Below are positions 1-6,318 of a stretch of 12,469 nt of DNA, piece after piece (position 1 is the first letter of the stretch; each line of letters starts with the position of its first letter). A model generated the notes under the pieces. The model worked only from the letters and a program-made list of their open reading frames with translations, did not search any database and was not told where the DNA came from. Position numbers and translations under genes: made by a program. The DNA is from Candidatus Kuenenia stuttgartensis (lineage in GTDB: Bacteria > Bacteroidota > Bacteroidia > Chitinophagales > Chitinophagaceae): positions 1-12,469 of the forward strand of contig CALQJH020000021.1 of NCBI GenBank assembly GCA_943330835.2, given 5' to 3'.

Positions 1-2
1 CG

Positions 3-46
3 AAAACTTTGCGAAACTTAGTGCCTTTGTGACTTCGCGGCAATTA
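3..46. repeat. CTTNGYG-unit intergenic repeat, copy 1
   Basis: This non-coding 44-bp block contains four degenerate heptamers of form CTTNGYG, at 7-13 (CTTTGCG), 17-23 (CTTAGTG), 25-31 (CTTTGTG) and 33-39 (CTTCGCG). It ends in GGCAATTA. A second copy of identical length lies at 80-123, matching at 35 of 44 positions with no gaps. The block is not palindromic, so it is not a simple hairpin element. From memory, similar CTTTGCG-rich spacers are common in Bacteroidota genomes; that is recollection and was not checked here. Confidence 0.75.
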
Positions 47-79
47 ATATTTTGATGGGGTAATTAGTTGATTGGTAAA

Positions 80-123
80 AAAACTTTGCGAAACTTTCCG
101 CATTTCCGCCTTAGTGGCAATTA
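80..123. repeat. CTTNGYG-unit intergenic repeat, copy 2
   Basis: This is the second copy of the block at 3-46, same length and same orientation. Its four heptamer slots fall at 84-90 (CTTTGCG), 94-100 (CTTTCCG), 102-108 (ATTTCCG) and 110-116 (CTTAGTG). The unit spacing of 10, 8 and 8 bases is the same as in copy 1. The first 17 bases and the last 8 are identical between copies, and the nine differences lie in the middle units. The 33 bases between the copies contain a TTGATT-type motif that recurs after pepT (1448-1462). Confidence 0.75.
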
Positions 124-135
124 TACTTTTTTACT

Positions 136-184
136 AAACCTGCGCAACCTATTAAACCTTTTGAACTCATGAAACCTTTTAAAC
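136..184. repeat. 9-bp-period AAACCTTTT degenerate array upstream of pepT
   Basis: Consecutive 9-base units begin at 136, 145, 154, 163 and 172: AAACCTGCG, CAACCTATT, AAACCTTTT, GAACTCATG, AAACCTTTT. A partial unit (AAAC) follows at 181-184. Two units are identical. The array stops 10 bases before the pepT start codon, so it probably lies in the leader of that mRNA or overlaps its promoter. No -33/-7 promoter pair was found in the array. A regulatory role is not shown by the sequence. Confidence 0.65.
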
Positions 185-194
185 AAAGAGCTGT

Positions 195-1445
195 ATGGTA
201 AACATCGACAAAAAAGAATTAACCGAGCGCTTTATGCGTTATGTGCAAATTGATACACAAAGCGACCCTAACAGTAATGCCTACCCTACAACAGAAAAGC
301 AAAAAGATTTGGGTAAGGTATTGCAAACAGAGTTATTGCAAATGGGCTTGAAAGATGCTGTGTTGGATGAATTTGGTTATGTATATGCAACGATTCCATC
401 CAATACTGATAAAGCCAATGTTCCGGTAATTGCCTTTTGTTCTCATGTAGATACTGCTCCCGATTGCAGTGGCACAAACGTTAAGCCTATTTTACATCAA
501 AATTATGATGGTAAGGATATTGTTTTACCTGATGATATTACCCAGGTGTTGAAAACCGGCAACTGCCCGTATTTATTAAATCATATTGGTAGCGATATCA
601 TCACAGCCAGTGGAAATACTTTATTGGGAGCTGATGATAAAAGTGGTGTTGCCGTTATTATGCAGGCCGCTCATTTCTTAATCAATAATCCTTCGCTGAA
701 ACATGGCGATATTAAAATCATTTTCACTCCTGATGAAGAAGTAGGTAAAGGCACCGCAAAAATTGACATGAAAAAATTAGGGGCACAATTTGGCTATACT
801 TTGGATGGTGGTGATGCTGGCAGTCTGGAAGATGAAACCTTTAGCGCAGATGCTGCAACGATAGTTATACATGGCGTTATCGCTCATCCCGGATATGCTA
901 AAGACAAATTGGTTAATGCTATAAAAATTGCCGGTGCTGTATTGGATGCATTACCCAAAAATGAATGGAATCCCGAAACTACAGAAGGCCGTCAAGGATT
1001 TGTACATCCTGTTGCTGTGAATGGAATTGCAGAGAAATCTACCATCAGTTTTATCGTTAGAGATTTTACTTTGCAAGGACTTAAAGATCATCACGAGAGA
1101 TTAAAATCTATTGCTGAAAAAGTAGTGAGCCAATATCCAGGAACTTCTATGGAATACATAGAACAGGAACAATACAGAAATATGAAAGAAGTATTGGATA
1201 CTTGTCCGCAAGTGGCTGCTTATGCTGATGAAGCTATTTGCAGAACAGGACTTGTTGTAAAAAAAGAAAGTATCAGAGGTGGTACGGATGGAAGTCGCCT
1301 GAGTTATATCGGATTGCCTTGTCCGAATATTTTTACCGGCATGCAGGGTATTCACAGTAAACTCGAATGGATTGGGGTGAATGATATGATGAAAGCAGCG
1401 GAAACTATTGTTCATCTTTGTCAAATTTGGGAGGAGAAGAGTTGA
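195..1445 (+). CDS. pepT: Peptidase T (tripeptide aminopeptidase, M20 family)
   Basis: Cytosolic zinc aminopeptidase that removes the N-terminal residue from tripeptides in the last steps of peptide breakdown. The 416-residue length fits PepT, which is about 410 in E. coli. The M20 di-zinc site is complete: H84 and D86 in SHVDTAPD, the bridging D147 in LLGADDKSG, the catalytic base E181 with metal ligand E182 in TPDEEVGKG, D204 in TLDGGDAG, and H387 in GIHSKLEW. The substrate-binding GGTDGS motif is at 362-367. The central lid/dimerisation domain spans roughly 210-320. There is no signal peptide or membrane segment. The start is the ATG after the 9-bp repeat array and gives the expected N-terminus (ERFMRYVQIDTQS, like ERFLNYVSLDTQS in E. 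coli). No clear Shine-Dalgarno is seen, as is usual in this phylum. It appears monocistronic; the next gene starts 119 bp later. Confidence 0.96.
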   Translation: MVNIDKKELTERFMRYVQIDTQSDPNSNAYPTTEKQKDLGKVLQTELLQMGLKDAVLDEFGYVYATIPSNTDKANVPVIAFCSHVDTAPDCSGTNVKPILHQNYDGKDIVLPDDITQVLKTGNCPYLLNHIGSDIITASGNTLLGADDKSGVAVIMQAAHFLINNPSLKHGDIKIIFTPDEEVGKGTAKIDMKKLGAQFGYTLDGGDAGSLEDETFSADAATIVIHGVIAHPGYAKDKLVNAIKIAGAVLDALPKNEWNPETTEGRQGFVHPVAVNGIAEKSTISFIVRDFTLQGLKDHHERLKSIAEKVVSQYPGTSMEYIEQEQYRNMKEVLDTCPQVAAYADEAICRTGLVVKKESIRGGTDGSRLSYIGLPCPNIFTGMQGIHSKLEWIGVNDMMKAAETIVHLCQIWEEKS

Positions 1446-1564
1446 GGAATTGGTTGATTAGTTGAAAAAATAGTCGATTGCATAAAGAGCTAAAAGCGCG
1501 GTAAGGGTTTTTGACCTAACTTCAGTGCTGATAAAAATAAATTGTAACCTTAAATAATACTATC

Positions 1565-2497
1565 ATGATGCTACTATCACAATTTTGGTGGGTGATTCTC
1601 GGAGCGATTATTGTCTTTAGCGGACTCTTCACAGTCAACCAAGGCACGATTGCAGTGATCACCCGGTTTGGGAAATATGCCGGTATACAAAGACCAGGCC
1701 TGCGTTTCAAAATCCCATTTATTGATCAGGTGTATAAAAGAGTAAGTATTCAAAACCGTTCTGTCGAATTAGAATTTCAGGCGGTAACAGTAGACCAGGC
1801 AAATGTATATTTCAAATCAATGTTGTTGTATTCTGTGCAAAATGAAAATGAAGATACCATCCAGAATGTAGCGTTTAAATTTATTAGTGACAAGGATTTG
1901 ATGCAGGCACTGGTAAGAACAATTGAAGGAAATATCAGAGCTTTCGTGGCTACAAGAAAACAATCAGAAATATTATTGTTGCGTAGAGATATTGTGGAGT
2001 TTGTGAAAGAACATGTGGATGCATCATTGGAAGATTGGGGCTATCATTTAAAAGATCTTCAAATAAATGATATCACTTTTGATCAGGCCATCATCGAAAG
2101 TATGAGTAAAGTTGTTGCGAGTAATAATTTGAAAGCTGCAGCAGAAAATGAAGGACAAGCACTTCTAATTACCAAAACAAAAGCTGCAGAAGCCGAAGGT
2201 AATGCCATTAAAATCGCTGCACAAGCTGAAAGAGAAGCAGCACAACTTCGTGGACAAGGTGTCGCTTTGTTCAGAGAAGAAGTGGCAAAAGGAATGAGTC
2301 AGGCAGCAGAGGAAATGAAACAAGCTAATTTAGATACTAATGTTATTTTGTTTAGTATGTGGACAGAAGCCATCAAGAATTTCGCGGAGTATGGAAAAGG
2401 GAATGTGATTTTTCTGGATGGTAGTAGTGAAGGGATGGAGAAGACTATGCGTCAAATTATGGCCATGCAACAAATGGGCGGTAAGAATAGTAATTAA
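1565..2497 (+). CDS. SPFH/Band 7 membrane protein, HIR/prohibitin-like
   Basis: A 310-residue member of the SPFH superfamily (stomatin, prohibitin, flotillin, HflK/C). These form large membrane-bound oligomeric rings thought to organise membrane microdomains and protein quality control. Residues about 6-24 form one N-terminal hydrophobic anchor. The SPFH core follows, opening with VNQGTIAVITRFGKY at 24-38 and PGLRFKIPFIDQV at 44-56, and running to about 190. An Ala/Glu/Lys-rich coiled-coil stalk follows at about 188-256. The C-terminal part (VALFREEVAKGM, SMWTEAIKNF, GNVIFLDG) resembles plant hypersensitive-induced-reaction (HIR) proteins, as I recall them, more than HflK/C. Start choice: ATG codons at 1565 and 1568 are adjacent in frame, and either works. 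No NfeD partner or protease gene is adjacent. The nearest downstream gene is an ExbB homologue 80 bp away on the same strand. The exact function is unknown. Confidence 0.9.
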   Translation: MMLLSQFWWVILGAIIVFSGLFTVNQGTIAVITRFGKYAGIQRPGLRFKIPFIDQVYKRVSIQNRSVELEFQAVTVDQANVYFKSMLLYSVQNENEDTIQNVAFKFISDKDLMQALVRTIEGNIRAFVATRKQSEILLLRRDIVEFVKEHVDASLEDWGYHLKDLQINDITFDQAIIESMSKVVASNNLKAAAENEGQALLITKTKAAEAEGNAIKIAAQAEREAAQLRGQGVALFREEVAKGMSQAAEEMKQANLDTNVILFSMWTEAIKNFAEYGKGNVIFLDGSSEGMEKTMRQIMAMQQMGGKNSN

Positions 2498-2577
2498 GTA
2501 AGATTAACATTTTTTTGCGCTCAAACGCAATAAGATTTGGTTAATTGCATTCGTTTTTGAAAATTTAATTTAAAAGC

Positions 2578-3258
2578 ATGTTTAATATTCTATTACAATT
2601 AGATTCCACAGCTGTTGGAACGGTTAGCGAAGTAAAAGTCGAGTCTTTATGGACTTTATTAAGTAAGGGCGGACCTATTATGATTCCATTGTTTATTTTA
2701 TTTGCAATGGTAGTTTATTTTTTTACGGAAAGACTTTTAGTAATCCGTAAAGCAAGTACAGATGATGAAGGGTTTATTAATTCAATCAGACAGCATATTA
2801 CCAATGGTGATATTGCTGCTGCAAAAGGGCTTGCTAAAAATACCGAAAATCCTATTGCAAGAATGATTGAGAAAGGGTTGCAAAGATTGGGTAAGCCAAT
2901 TGATGTGATTGAAAAGAATATGGATAATGTAGGCAAACTGGAATTGTATAAATTGGAAAAAAACTTAGGCGTTATTTCTGTGATAGCCCGTATTGCTCCT
3001 TTGTTTGGCTTTGTGGGTACAATTATAGGATTGGTCATGTTATTGAAAGAGTTTGCTACAATCAGCAGTCCTTCTATCAGTCAAATTGCAGATGCGATGT
3101 ACATTAAATTAATTACATCAGCTACCGGATTAATTATTGGAATGATGGCGTTTATGGGGCACAGTTATCTTGATACCCAAATTAATCGTTTGGCAAATAA
3201 AATGGAGTCTGCAAGCAGCGATTTTGTTGATATTTTACAAGAGCCAATTAAGCAATAA
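2578..3258 (+). CDS. exbB: MotA/TolQ/ExbB family proton channel protein
   Basis: Inner-membrane subunit of a proton-driven energy transducer of the ExbB/TolQ family. It would surround an ExbD/TolR dimer and use the proton-motive force to move a periplasmic effector such as TonB. The 226 residues show three membrane segments: about 32-50, 130-154 (containing APLFGFVGTIIGL, the family signature) and 172-194 (ATGLIIGMMAF). A cytoplasmic loop lies between the first two, the usual ExbB topology. The N-terminal 30 residues are extra, polar to weakly hydrophobic, and often seen in Bacteroidota members as I recall. exbD follows after 12 bp, so the two are almost certainly co-transcribed. No tonB is present here. 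Its work could be TonB-dependent uptake or a Tol-like envelope role, and the sequence does not decide. Confidence 0.93.
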   Translation: MFNILLQLDSTAVGTVSEVKVESLWTLLSKGGPIMIPLFILFAMVVYFFTERLLVIRKASTDDEGFINSIRQHITNGDIAAAKGLAKNTENPIARMIEKGLQRLGKPIDVIEKNMDNVGKLELYKLEKNLGVISVIARIAPLFGFVGTIIGLVMLLKEFATISSPSISQIADAMYIKLITSATGLIIGMMAFMGHSYLDTQINRLANKMESASSDFVDILQEPIKQ

Positions 3259-3270
3259 TCAAATTCAAAA

Positions 3271-3678
3271 ATGAGGTTAAGAAAAAATACATTAAGAGAT
3301 ATGCATTCCGAGGTAGATACTGGACCTTTGAATGACATTCTTTTTATTTTGTTGATGTTCTTTTTGATGGTGTCTACTTTAGCCAATCCTAATGTCATCA
3401 AAATGAGTGTTCCCAATTCCAAGAGCGATACCAAGCAGAAGCAAAGTGTGGTGGTTAGCGTAGATAAAAACAGACATTTCTTTATTGGATCAAAGCTGGT
3501 AAAACCTGATTCTTTGGAATCTGCACTCAGGAAGTTTATTAAGGAAGGAGATAGCATTAAGCCAGCAGTTGTTATTAATGCAGATTCAATAACCCATTGG
3601 GGAGAAATTGTGAGGGTGATGAAAGTAGCCAGAAAATTAGGAGCTACAACTTCGGCTACGGTTACGGGTAAAGACTAG
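3271..3678 (+). CDS. exbD: ExbD/TolR family biopolymer transport protein
   Basis: Partner of the preceding ExbB homologue. The 135 residues comprise a short cytoplasmic N-terminus, one transmembrane helix at about 20-38 starting PLNDILFILLMFF, and a small periplasmic domain at about 45-130. Asp22 in the PLND motif corresponds to the proton-carrying aspartate of E. coli ExbD (D25) and TolR (D23), so the channel should be functional. The start at 3271 leaves 12 bp after exbB. The ATG at 3301 is a less likely alternative because family members carry a basic stretch before the helix, here MRLRKNTLRD. The last 17 bases overlap the 3' end of the convergent prmC. Only one exbD copy is present, whereas some Bacteroidota loci carry two plus tonB (recollection). 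Confidence 0.93.
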   Translation: MRLRKNTLRDMHSEVDTGPLNDILFILLMFFLMVSTLANPNVIKMSVPNSKSDTKQKQSVVVSVDKNRHFFIGSKLVKPDSLESALRKFIKEGDSIKPAVVINADSITHWGEIVRVMKVARKLGATTSATVTGKD

Positions 3679-4519
3679 CAATGACTATTCGGTCTTTACC
3701 GAAAATATCTTTTTTTAGGTCTACTTCAAATTTTTTTTCTTTGAAAATCCGGGCAACCTCCTGTCCAAAATCTTCATGTATTTCCATAAATATTTTTCCT
3801 CCTGTAGCTAAATGCTCAACACTGAATTGCAGGATGGCTTCATAAAAAAGCAGGGGCTGTTTTTCGGGAACAAATAAGGCATTCATCGGTTCATAATGCT
3901 TAACATGCTTTTCAATTGAAGGCATTTCGTTTCCCGGGATATACGGCGGGTTACTTACAATCACATCATACAAGTCAAGTGTATTTCTTTTTTCTACATG
4001 CAGAAAATCAATTTGCATGAAGGATATTTCAGTTTGATGAAGCAAAGCGTTTTCTGTTGCAATTTGAATCGCAGCTTCACTTATATCAATACTACCCATT
4101 TTATGGTGCGCTGTGTTTTTTTGAATCGCAATTGGAATGCAACCGCTCCCAGTCCCAATGTCCAATATTTTTTTTTGTTGAGGATTCGATTGCAGGTATT
4201 TAATTACTTCAGCTACGAGCTCTTCTGTTTCTGGCCTTGGTATAAGTACATCTCGCGTTGTTTTGAATATCAAATTGAAAAACCAGGTTTCACCGATAAT
4301 ATATTGTACGGGCATGTTAGCCAACAGCATATCCAATGCAGCGGTTAGTTTATTGCTATCATCAACTGAAATCAATTTTTCCGGAGTTTTAATAACATCA
4401 CTTCGGCTCATTCCAACTAGAGATTCAAAAATCATTTGGGTAATTTTTGCTGATTCACCTGAAGGGTAAATAGCTTTCAACTCTTCCAGAAATTTTCTAT
4501 AAAATGCGTTAATTGTCAC
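3662..4519 (-). CDS. prmC: Peptide chain release factor N5-glutamine methyltransferase PrmC
   Basis: SAM-dependent methyltransferase that methylates the glutamine of the GGQ motif in release factors RF1 and RF2, supporting efficient translation termination in the cytosol. The 285-residue length is typical. The N-terminal helical domain spans about 1-80 and includes PVQYIIGE (70-77). VLIPRPETEELV (91-102) is the family signature. The SAM-binding loop DIGTGSG is at 120-126, and the catalytic NPPYI motif at 190-194 contacts the target glutamine. The start codon is GTG (complement of 4517-4519). An in-frame stop lies 12 bases upstream of it and the next Met is residue 29, inside the needed N-terminal domain, so GTG is the only sensible choice. 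A perfect TAnnTTTG box lies just upstream. The gene diverges from ribD and converges on exbD with a 17-bp overlap. Confidence 0.96.
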   Translation of the reverse strand: MTINAFYRKFLEELKAIYPSGESAKITQMIFESLVGMSRSDVIKTPEKLISVDDSNKLTAALDMLLANMPVQYIIGETWFFNLIFKTTRDVLIPRPETEELVAEVIKYLQSNPQQKKILDIGTGSGCIPIAIQKNTAHHKMGSIDISEAAIQIATENALLHQTEISFMQIDFLHVEKRNTLDLYDVIVSNPPYIPGNEMPSIEKHVKHYEPMNALFVPEKQPLLFYEAILQFSVEHLATGGKIFMEIHEDFGQEVARIFKEKKFEVDLKKDIFGKDRIVIASLYP

Positions 4520-4523
4520 TTTG

Positions 4524-4531
4524 CAAACTTA
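4524..4531 (-). promoter_or_regulatory. Candidate -7 promoter box for prmC (TAAGTTTG)
   Basis: On the minus strand 4531-4524 reads TAAGTTTG, a perfect match to the Bacteroidota -7 consensus TAnnTTTG. Transcription would begin within about one to five bases of the prmC GTG, implying a leaderless or nearly leaderless mRNA. No TTG -33 element lies at the usual 19-20 bp: the nearest CAA on the plus strand, 4542-4544, is only 10 bp away. The call therefore rests on one box only. Confidence 0.35.
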
Positions 4532-4543
4532 CTTTATTTTCCA

Positions 4544-5617
4544 ATGCTTATTTTTACGTTTGTGAATGATCATGAAACATATATGTCGAGGTGCCTTGAT
4601 TTAGCCAAATCAGGATTAGGTCACGTTGCGTCCAATCCAATGGTAGGGGCAGTATTAGTCTGCAAAGGCCGCATTATCGGCGAGGGTTATCACATGCGAT
4701 ATGGAGAAGCTCATGCAGAAGTCAATTGTATTGATTCCGTAAAAAAGGAAGACCATGCCTTTATTCAAGAAAGTACTTTATATATTTCGCTGGAGCCCTG
4801 CAATCATTTTGGAAAAACTCCTCCATGCACGGCATTGATTCTTGAGCATCGTATACCCCGTGTCGTTATTGCATGCAAAGATCCATTTGAGAAGGTTAAT
4901 GGTACTGGGATATCTACATTAAAGGAGGCCGGAATAGACATTACCTTCGGTATATTGGAACAAGAAGCGATTGACTTAAACAAGCGATTTTTTACCTTCC
5001 ATAAAAAGAGGAGGCCTTATATTATTTTAAAATGGGCGCAAAGCAAGGATGAATTTATTTCCGCATCAAATCAACTTCCAACAAAAATTAGCAATGACTT
5101 AAGTGATACATTAGTACATCGCTGGAGAAGTGAAGAAGCCGCCATAATGGTAGGCACGAATACTGTTCTGGCAGATAATCCTAAATTATCAACACGGCTT
5201 TGGGAAGGGGAAAATCCCGTAAGAGTATTTATTGATAAGCAACTTCGTGTTGGTTCCAATAGCTTCATACTAGACAATTCAATCCCCACAATTATATTTA
5301 ATGAAATTGAAAATAAAAAAGTTGGATGGAATACTTATATAAAACTTCATGAAGAGGCAACTGTTTTAGAACAAATTAATAAACATTTATACGATCAAGG
5401 AATTACATCAATCATAGTAGAAGGAGGAAGGTTACTTTTGCAGTCATTTATTAACGAAGGTTGTTGGGATGAAGCAAGAGTAATCACGAATACTTCGATG
5501 TTGATTAATCATGGAATAACCGCACCTTCGATTGATAGCGCTTCTCATTTCGAAAAACAATTTTTAAGAAATGATGTAATTGACTATTATTTAAATAATC
5601 ATTCAAATTCACTATAA
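4544..5617 (+). CDS. ribD: Bifunctional riboflavin biosynthesis deaminase/reductase RibD
   Basis: Catalyses two early riboflavin steps in the cytosol: deamination of 2,5-diamino-6-ribosylamino-4-pyrimidinone 5'-phosphate, then NADPH-dependent reduction of the ribosyl side chain. Numbered from the ATG (357 residues), the N-terminal deaminase at about 9-150 has zinc ligands H57 (HAEV, with catalytic E59), C86 (EPCNHFGKTPPC) and C95. The reductase follows at about 158-350, with GTNTVLADNP (204-213) and VEGGRLLLQSF (292-302). The usual DG of the reductase entry motif is DE here (SKDEF, 167-171). The start is uncertain. ATG 4544 adds MLIFTF before the conserved NDHETYM, while GTG 4562 would begin exactly at that motif and give 351 residues. 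The gene diverges from prmC and is directly abutted by the YigZ-family gene. No FMN riboswitch is visible, as the gap holds only 24 bp. Confidence 0.95.
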   Translation: MLIFTFVNDHETYMSRCLDLAKSGLGHVASNPMVGAVLVCKGRIIGEGYHMRYGEAHAEVNCIDSVKKEDHAFIQESTLYISLEPCNHFGKTPPCTALILEHRIPRVVIACKDPFEKVNGTGISTLKEAGIDITFGILEQEAIDLNKRFFTFHKKRRPYIILKWAQSKDEFISASNQLPTKISNDLSDTLVHRWRSEEAAIMVGTNTVLADNPKLSTRLWEGENPVRVFIDKQLRVGSNSFILDNSIPTIIFNEIENKKVGWNTYIKLHEEATVLEQINKHLYDQGITSIIVEGGRLLLQSFINEGCWDEARVITNTSMLINHGITAPSIDSASHFEKQFLRNDVIDYYLNNHSNSL

Positions 5618-6217
5618 ATGGACTATTATTTCACTATTGAAAAACCTTCAATAGCTGAGTATAAAGACAGAGGAAGTAAGTTTTTGGCCTATGCTGATCC
5701 CATTCTTACTACTACTGATTTTAAAAAGAACCTGAATAATTTAAAAAAAGAACATTCAAAAGCTGTTCATCATTGTTTTGCCTATCGGTTGGGATTTACT
5801 GGGAATGAATTTCGGGCCAGTGATGATGGAGAGCCCTCCGGAACCGCTGGCAAGCCAATATTAGGTCAAATCGACAGCAAAAAATTGACCAATGTGGGTA
5901 TCATTGTAGTCAGGTATTTTGGGGGCTCATTACTGGGTGTGCCGGGTTTGATTAATGCATATAAAACAGTTGCAAGCTTGGTATTACAGACGATTCCCAT
6001 TGTTCAAAAGCCTGTATTGGTGCCTTATTCTCTTCAATTTGACTATAATAGTACAAATCAGGTCATGCAAATTTTAAAACATACCAATTGCATTGTAAAT
6101 ACACAAGAGATTAATTTGTTTTCAAACCTTCAGATCCATGTGCCAAAAAGTAGCGAAGAGGAACTGTTATTCAAAATCAAAAACTTGCCTAATATTGAAA
6201 TTCAAAAGATAATTTGA
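5618..6217 (+). CDS. YigZ/IMPACT family protein (UPF0029)
   Basis: A 199-residue member of the YigZ/IMPACT family. Its bacterial biochemical role is not firmly known; the eukaryotic relative IMPACT modulates the GCN1-GCN2 translation stress pathway. The Impact N-terminal domain spans about 15-125, with FLAYADPI (22-29), KAVHHCFAYRLG (48-59), the conserved RASDDGEPSGTAGKPIL (66-82), and VVRYFGGSLLGVPGLINAY (97-115). A DUF1949-like ferredoxin-fold domain follows at about 135-199. There is no signal peptide or membrane segment. Its ATG directly follows the ribD stop codon with no spacer, so the two are very likely co-transcribed and probably translationally coupled. That need not mean a shared pathway with riboflavin synthesis. 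The next gene is 101 bp on and appears to have its own promoter. Confidence 0.93.
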   Translation: MDYYFTIEKPSIAEYKDRGSKFLAYADPILTTTDFKKNLNNLKKEHSKAVHHCFAYRLGFTGNEFRASDDGEPSGTAGKPILGQIDSKKLTNVGIIVVRYFGGSLLGVPGLINAYKTVASLVLQTIPIVQKPVLVPYSLQFDYNSTNQVMQILKHTNCIVNTQEINLFSNLQIHVPKSSEEELLFKIKNLPNIEIQKII

Positions 6218-6244
6218 TTAGGGATTAAAATATTAATACTTTCG
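6213..6244 (+). promoter_or_regulatory. Candidate promoter for the PorP/SprF-adhesin pair
   Basis: TTTG at 6213-6216 is followed, after a 20-bp spacer, by TACTTTCG at 6237-6244. The second box matches the Bacteroidota -7 consensus TAnnTTTG at all but one fixed position. Spacing fits the TTG-N19/20-TAnnTTTG layout used by the primary sigma factor of this phylum. The -33 element overlaps the stop codon of the preceding gene (TGA, 6215-6217). Transcription would start near 6248 and leave a leader of about 70 bases containing a run of nine T (6260-6268). This is a motif match, not a demonstrated start. Confidence 0.45.
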
Positions 6245-6318
6245 AGTGCGATTTAAGTATTTTTTTTTTACTTTTATCCATTGTAAACCTATTTTCTGTA
6301 ACAATTATTTAACTTGAT

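Noticed and set aside
169..201. A 10-codon open frame (ATG at 169, stop TAA at 199-201) overlapping the pepT start, which could be a leader peptide.
   Set aside because: Its ATG and first codons come from the 9-bp repeat array, it has no attenuator-like hairpin or codon bias, and overlapping short frames arise often by chance.
1478..1512. Possible promoter for the SPFH gene (TTG at 1478-1480 and GGTTTTTG at 1505-1512).
   Set aside because: The downstream box lacks the TA of the consensus and the spacing is 24 bp, outside the usual range.
2515..2530. Small hairpin TTGCG...CGCAA after the SPFH gene, considered as a terminator.
   Set aside because: The stem is only 5 bp and no T-run follows it on the plus strand. 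The T-run lies before it, so it does not fit an intrinsic terminator on either strand.
3998..4469. Plus-strand open frames opposite prmC.
   Set aside because: They lie wholly inside a gene with full PrmC motifs on the other strand, and their translations show no recognisable family or signal peptide.
6255..6272. Palindrome AAGTA-T8-TACTT between the YigZ-family gene and the PorP/SprF gene, considered as a terminator.
   Set aside because: The stem is five weak pairs around a T-run loop, and no T-run follows the stem. It would also lie downstream of the candidate promoter.
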